Below the pieces are notes generated by a model. That model did not search any database. It was not told the DNA's origin and saw nothing but the letters and a program-made list of their open reading frames with translations. The translations under genes were made by a program, and so were the position numbers. A DNA stretch of 6,963 nt from Pseudomonadota bacterium (GTDB taxonomy: Bacteria; Pseudomonadota; Gammaproteobacteria; SZUA-229): the NCBI GenBank assembly GCA_015222915.1, contig JADFWE010000023.1, positions 1 through 6,963 of the forward strand, in the 5' to 3' direction. This document shows positions 6,190 through 6,963 of this stretch, piece after piece (within the stretch, counting starts at the first letter, position 1; every line of letters begins with the position of its first letter).

Positions 6190-6963
6190 TCAAGAAACAT
6201 CGATCATCTCTACCGTACCATCCGGCATCACTTCTGCCATCTGGCCCCGCGGTTCGCGAGAGAAGATGATGATGGCGAACAGTACGATGGCGCCGGCGGC
6301 AGCGATAAACATGAAAAATGCCTGTGTAGAGACGAACGACAGGATGGTCAGGAACATAACGCCACCGACGTTACCGTAGGCACCGGCCATGCCGGCGATC
6401 TGGCCGGTCATACGGCGCTGGATCAGCGGCACCATGGCGAATACAGCACCGGAACCGGCTTTGGAAAATAATCCGCAGACGATGGTGGTAGCAACCACCA
6501 GAGGTAATGCCCAGCTGGAATCAACCTGTGCCAGCAGTGCAAATGACAGGGCGATACCGGTAAACAGGACCACCAGTGTCCGTTTGCGTCCGTATTTGTC
6601 ACTGAATATGCCGCCGGCAGGGCGCGCGATCAGATTCATCACCGGGTAGATGGCGGCCAGTATGCCGGCAAGAACGGTTGATACTTCAAAAGTATCTTTA
6701 TAGAACAGTGGCAGCATCGAAACCAGTGCCAGCTCAGAGCCGAAGGTCACCAGGTAAGCCAGGTTTAACACCGCCACCTGGCTGAAATCATATTTGAAGA
6801 TATCGGGCACGTCTTTTTTGAAGATATCTTTATTCACCTGGTAGATATGAAATGCCTGGTAGACATATATGGCAGCCAGCACGCCATAGATGCTGTAAGT
6901 GATGCTGTTATCGAACCAGTTCAGGTTGGTCGGGGAAAGTTTCCATGTCAGTACCGCCAGTGC
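6190..6963 (-). CDS. nasA: NarK/NasA-type nitrate transporter, C-terminal part (5' end outside window)
   Basis: Inner-membrane major facilitator that moves nitrate (or exchanges it with nitrite). The frame stays open to the window edge, giving 257 residues and roughly the last six helices. Visible features: FGSELALVSMLP (74-85), LIARPAGG with Arg114, probably the counterpart of the nitrate-binding Arg305 of E. coli NarK, the MFS loop SDKYGRKR (121-128), and the nitrate signature AGMAGAYGNVGG (190-201). A polar tail of about 22 residues ends the protein. A GTG at 6882 is internal, not the start. Next to the kinase/phosphatase and mobA an assimilatory role (NasA) is more likely than respiratory NarK, but sequence alone does not settle the name. 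Confidence 0.9.
   Translation of the reverse strand, partial: ALAVLTWKLSPTNLNWFDNSITYSIYGVLAAIYVYQAFHIYQVNKDIFKKDVPDIFKYDFSQVAVLNLAYLVTFGSELALVSMLPLFYKDTFEVSTVLAGILAAIYPVMNLIARPAGGIFSDKYGRKRTLVVLFTGIALSFALLAQVDSSWALPLVVATTIVCGLFSKAGSGAVFAMVPLIQRRMTGQIAGMAGAYGNVGGVMFLTILSFVSTQAFFMFIAAAGAIVLFAIIIFSREPRGQMAEVMPDGTVEMIDVS

Noticed and set aside
6880..6882. GTG as start of the nitrate transporter
   Set aside because: The frame continues open to the window end with membrane-protein sequence (NWFDNSITYSIYG), so the gene is cut by the window rather than starting here.

Overview
The window carries six protein genes, all on the minus strand, so transcription runs from high to low coordinates. The gene set points to a nitrate-assimilating gammaproteobacterium of moderate GC content: an adenylylatable GS-I glutamine synthetase, a NarK/NasA nitrate transporter, MobA, and intergenic palindromic repeats of a general type I know from gammaproteobacteria. 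The genus cannot be fixed from the sequence.

Layout in transcription order. (1) 6963-6190: C-terminal half of a nitrate/nitrite major facilitator transporter, cut by the window edge. (2) 6189-6060: 130 bp with an inverted-repeat element. (3) 6059-4332: a 575-residue protein with an N-terminal PP2C phosphatase, a Ser/Thr kinase and a C-terminal membrane anchor. (4) 4335-3757: mobA, whose ATG overlaps the kinase stop codon in an ATGA junction. (5) 3756-3612: a short gap with a possible promoter. (6) 3611-3099: a secreted thioredoxin-fold protein with a CGFC site. (7) 3098-2856: 243 bp holding a composite palindromic repeat and, near the next gene, a small palindrome. (8) 2855-1713: a cation diffusion facilitator with an extra C-terminal domain. 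(9) 1712-1423: 290 bp with two hairpins, one of which pairs fully only in minus-strand RNA, and a direct repeat. (10) 1422-13: glnA.

The upstream block looks like one nitrate-assimilation unit. The transporter brings in nitrate, MobA completes the bis-MGD cofactor that nitrate reductases need, and the membrane-anchored phosphatase/kinase probably senses or tunes the process. Glutamine synthetase, at the other end, fixes the ammonium that nitrate reduction yields. The thioredoxin-like protein and the metal transporter have no obvious nitrogen role. No nitrate or nitrite reductase gene lies in the window.

The points most worth following are the phosphatase/kinase embedded between nitrate transporter and mobA, its kinase domain without a recognisable glycine loop, the strand-asymmetric RNA stem ahead of glnA, the duplicated C-terminal domain of the cation transporter, and the two diverged copies of one intergenic repeat. 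No RNA gene, CRISPR array, insertion sequence or transposase was seen.
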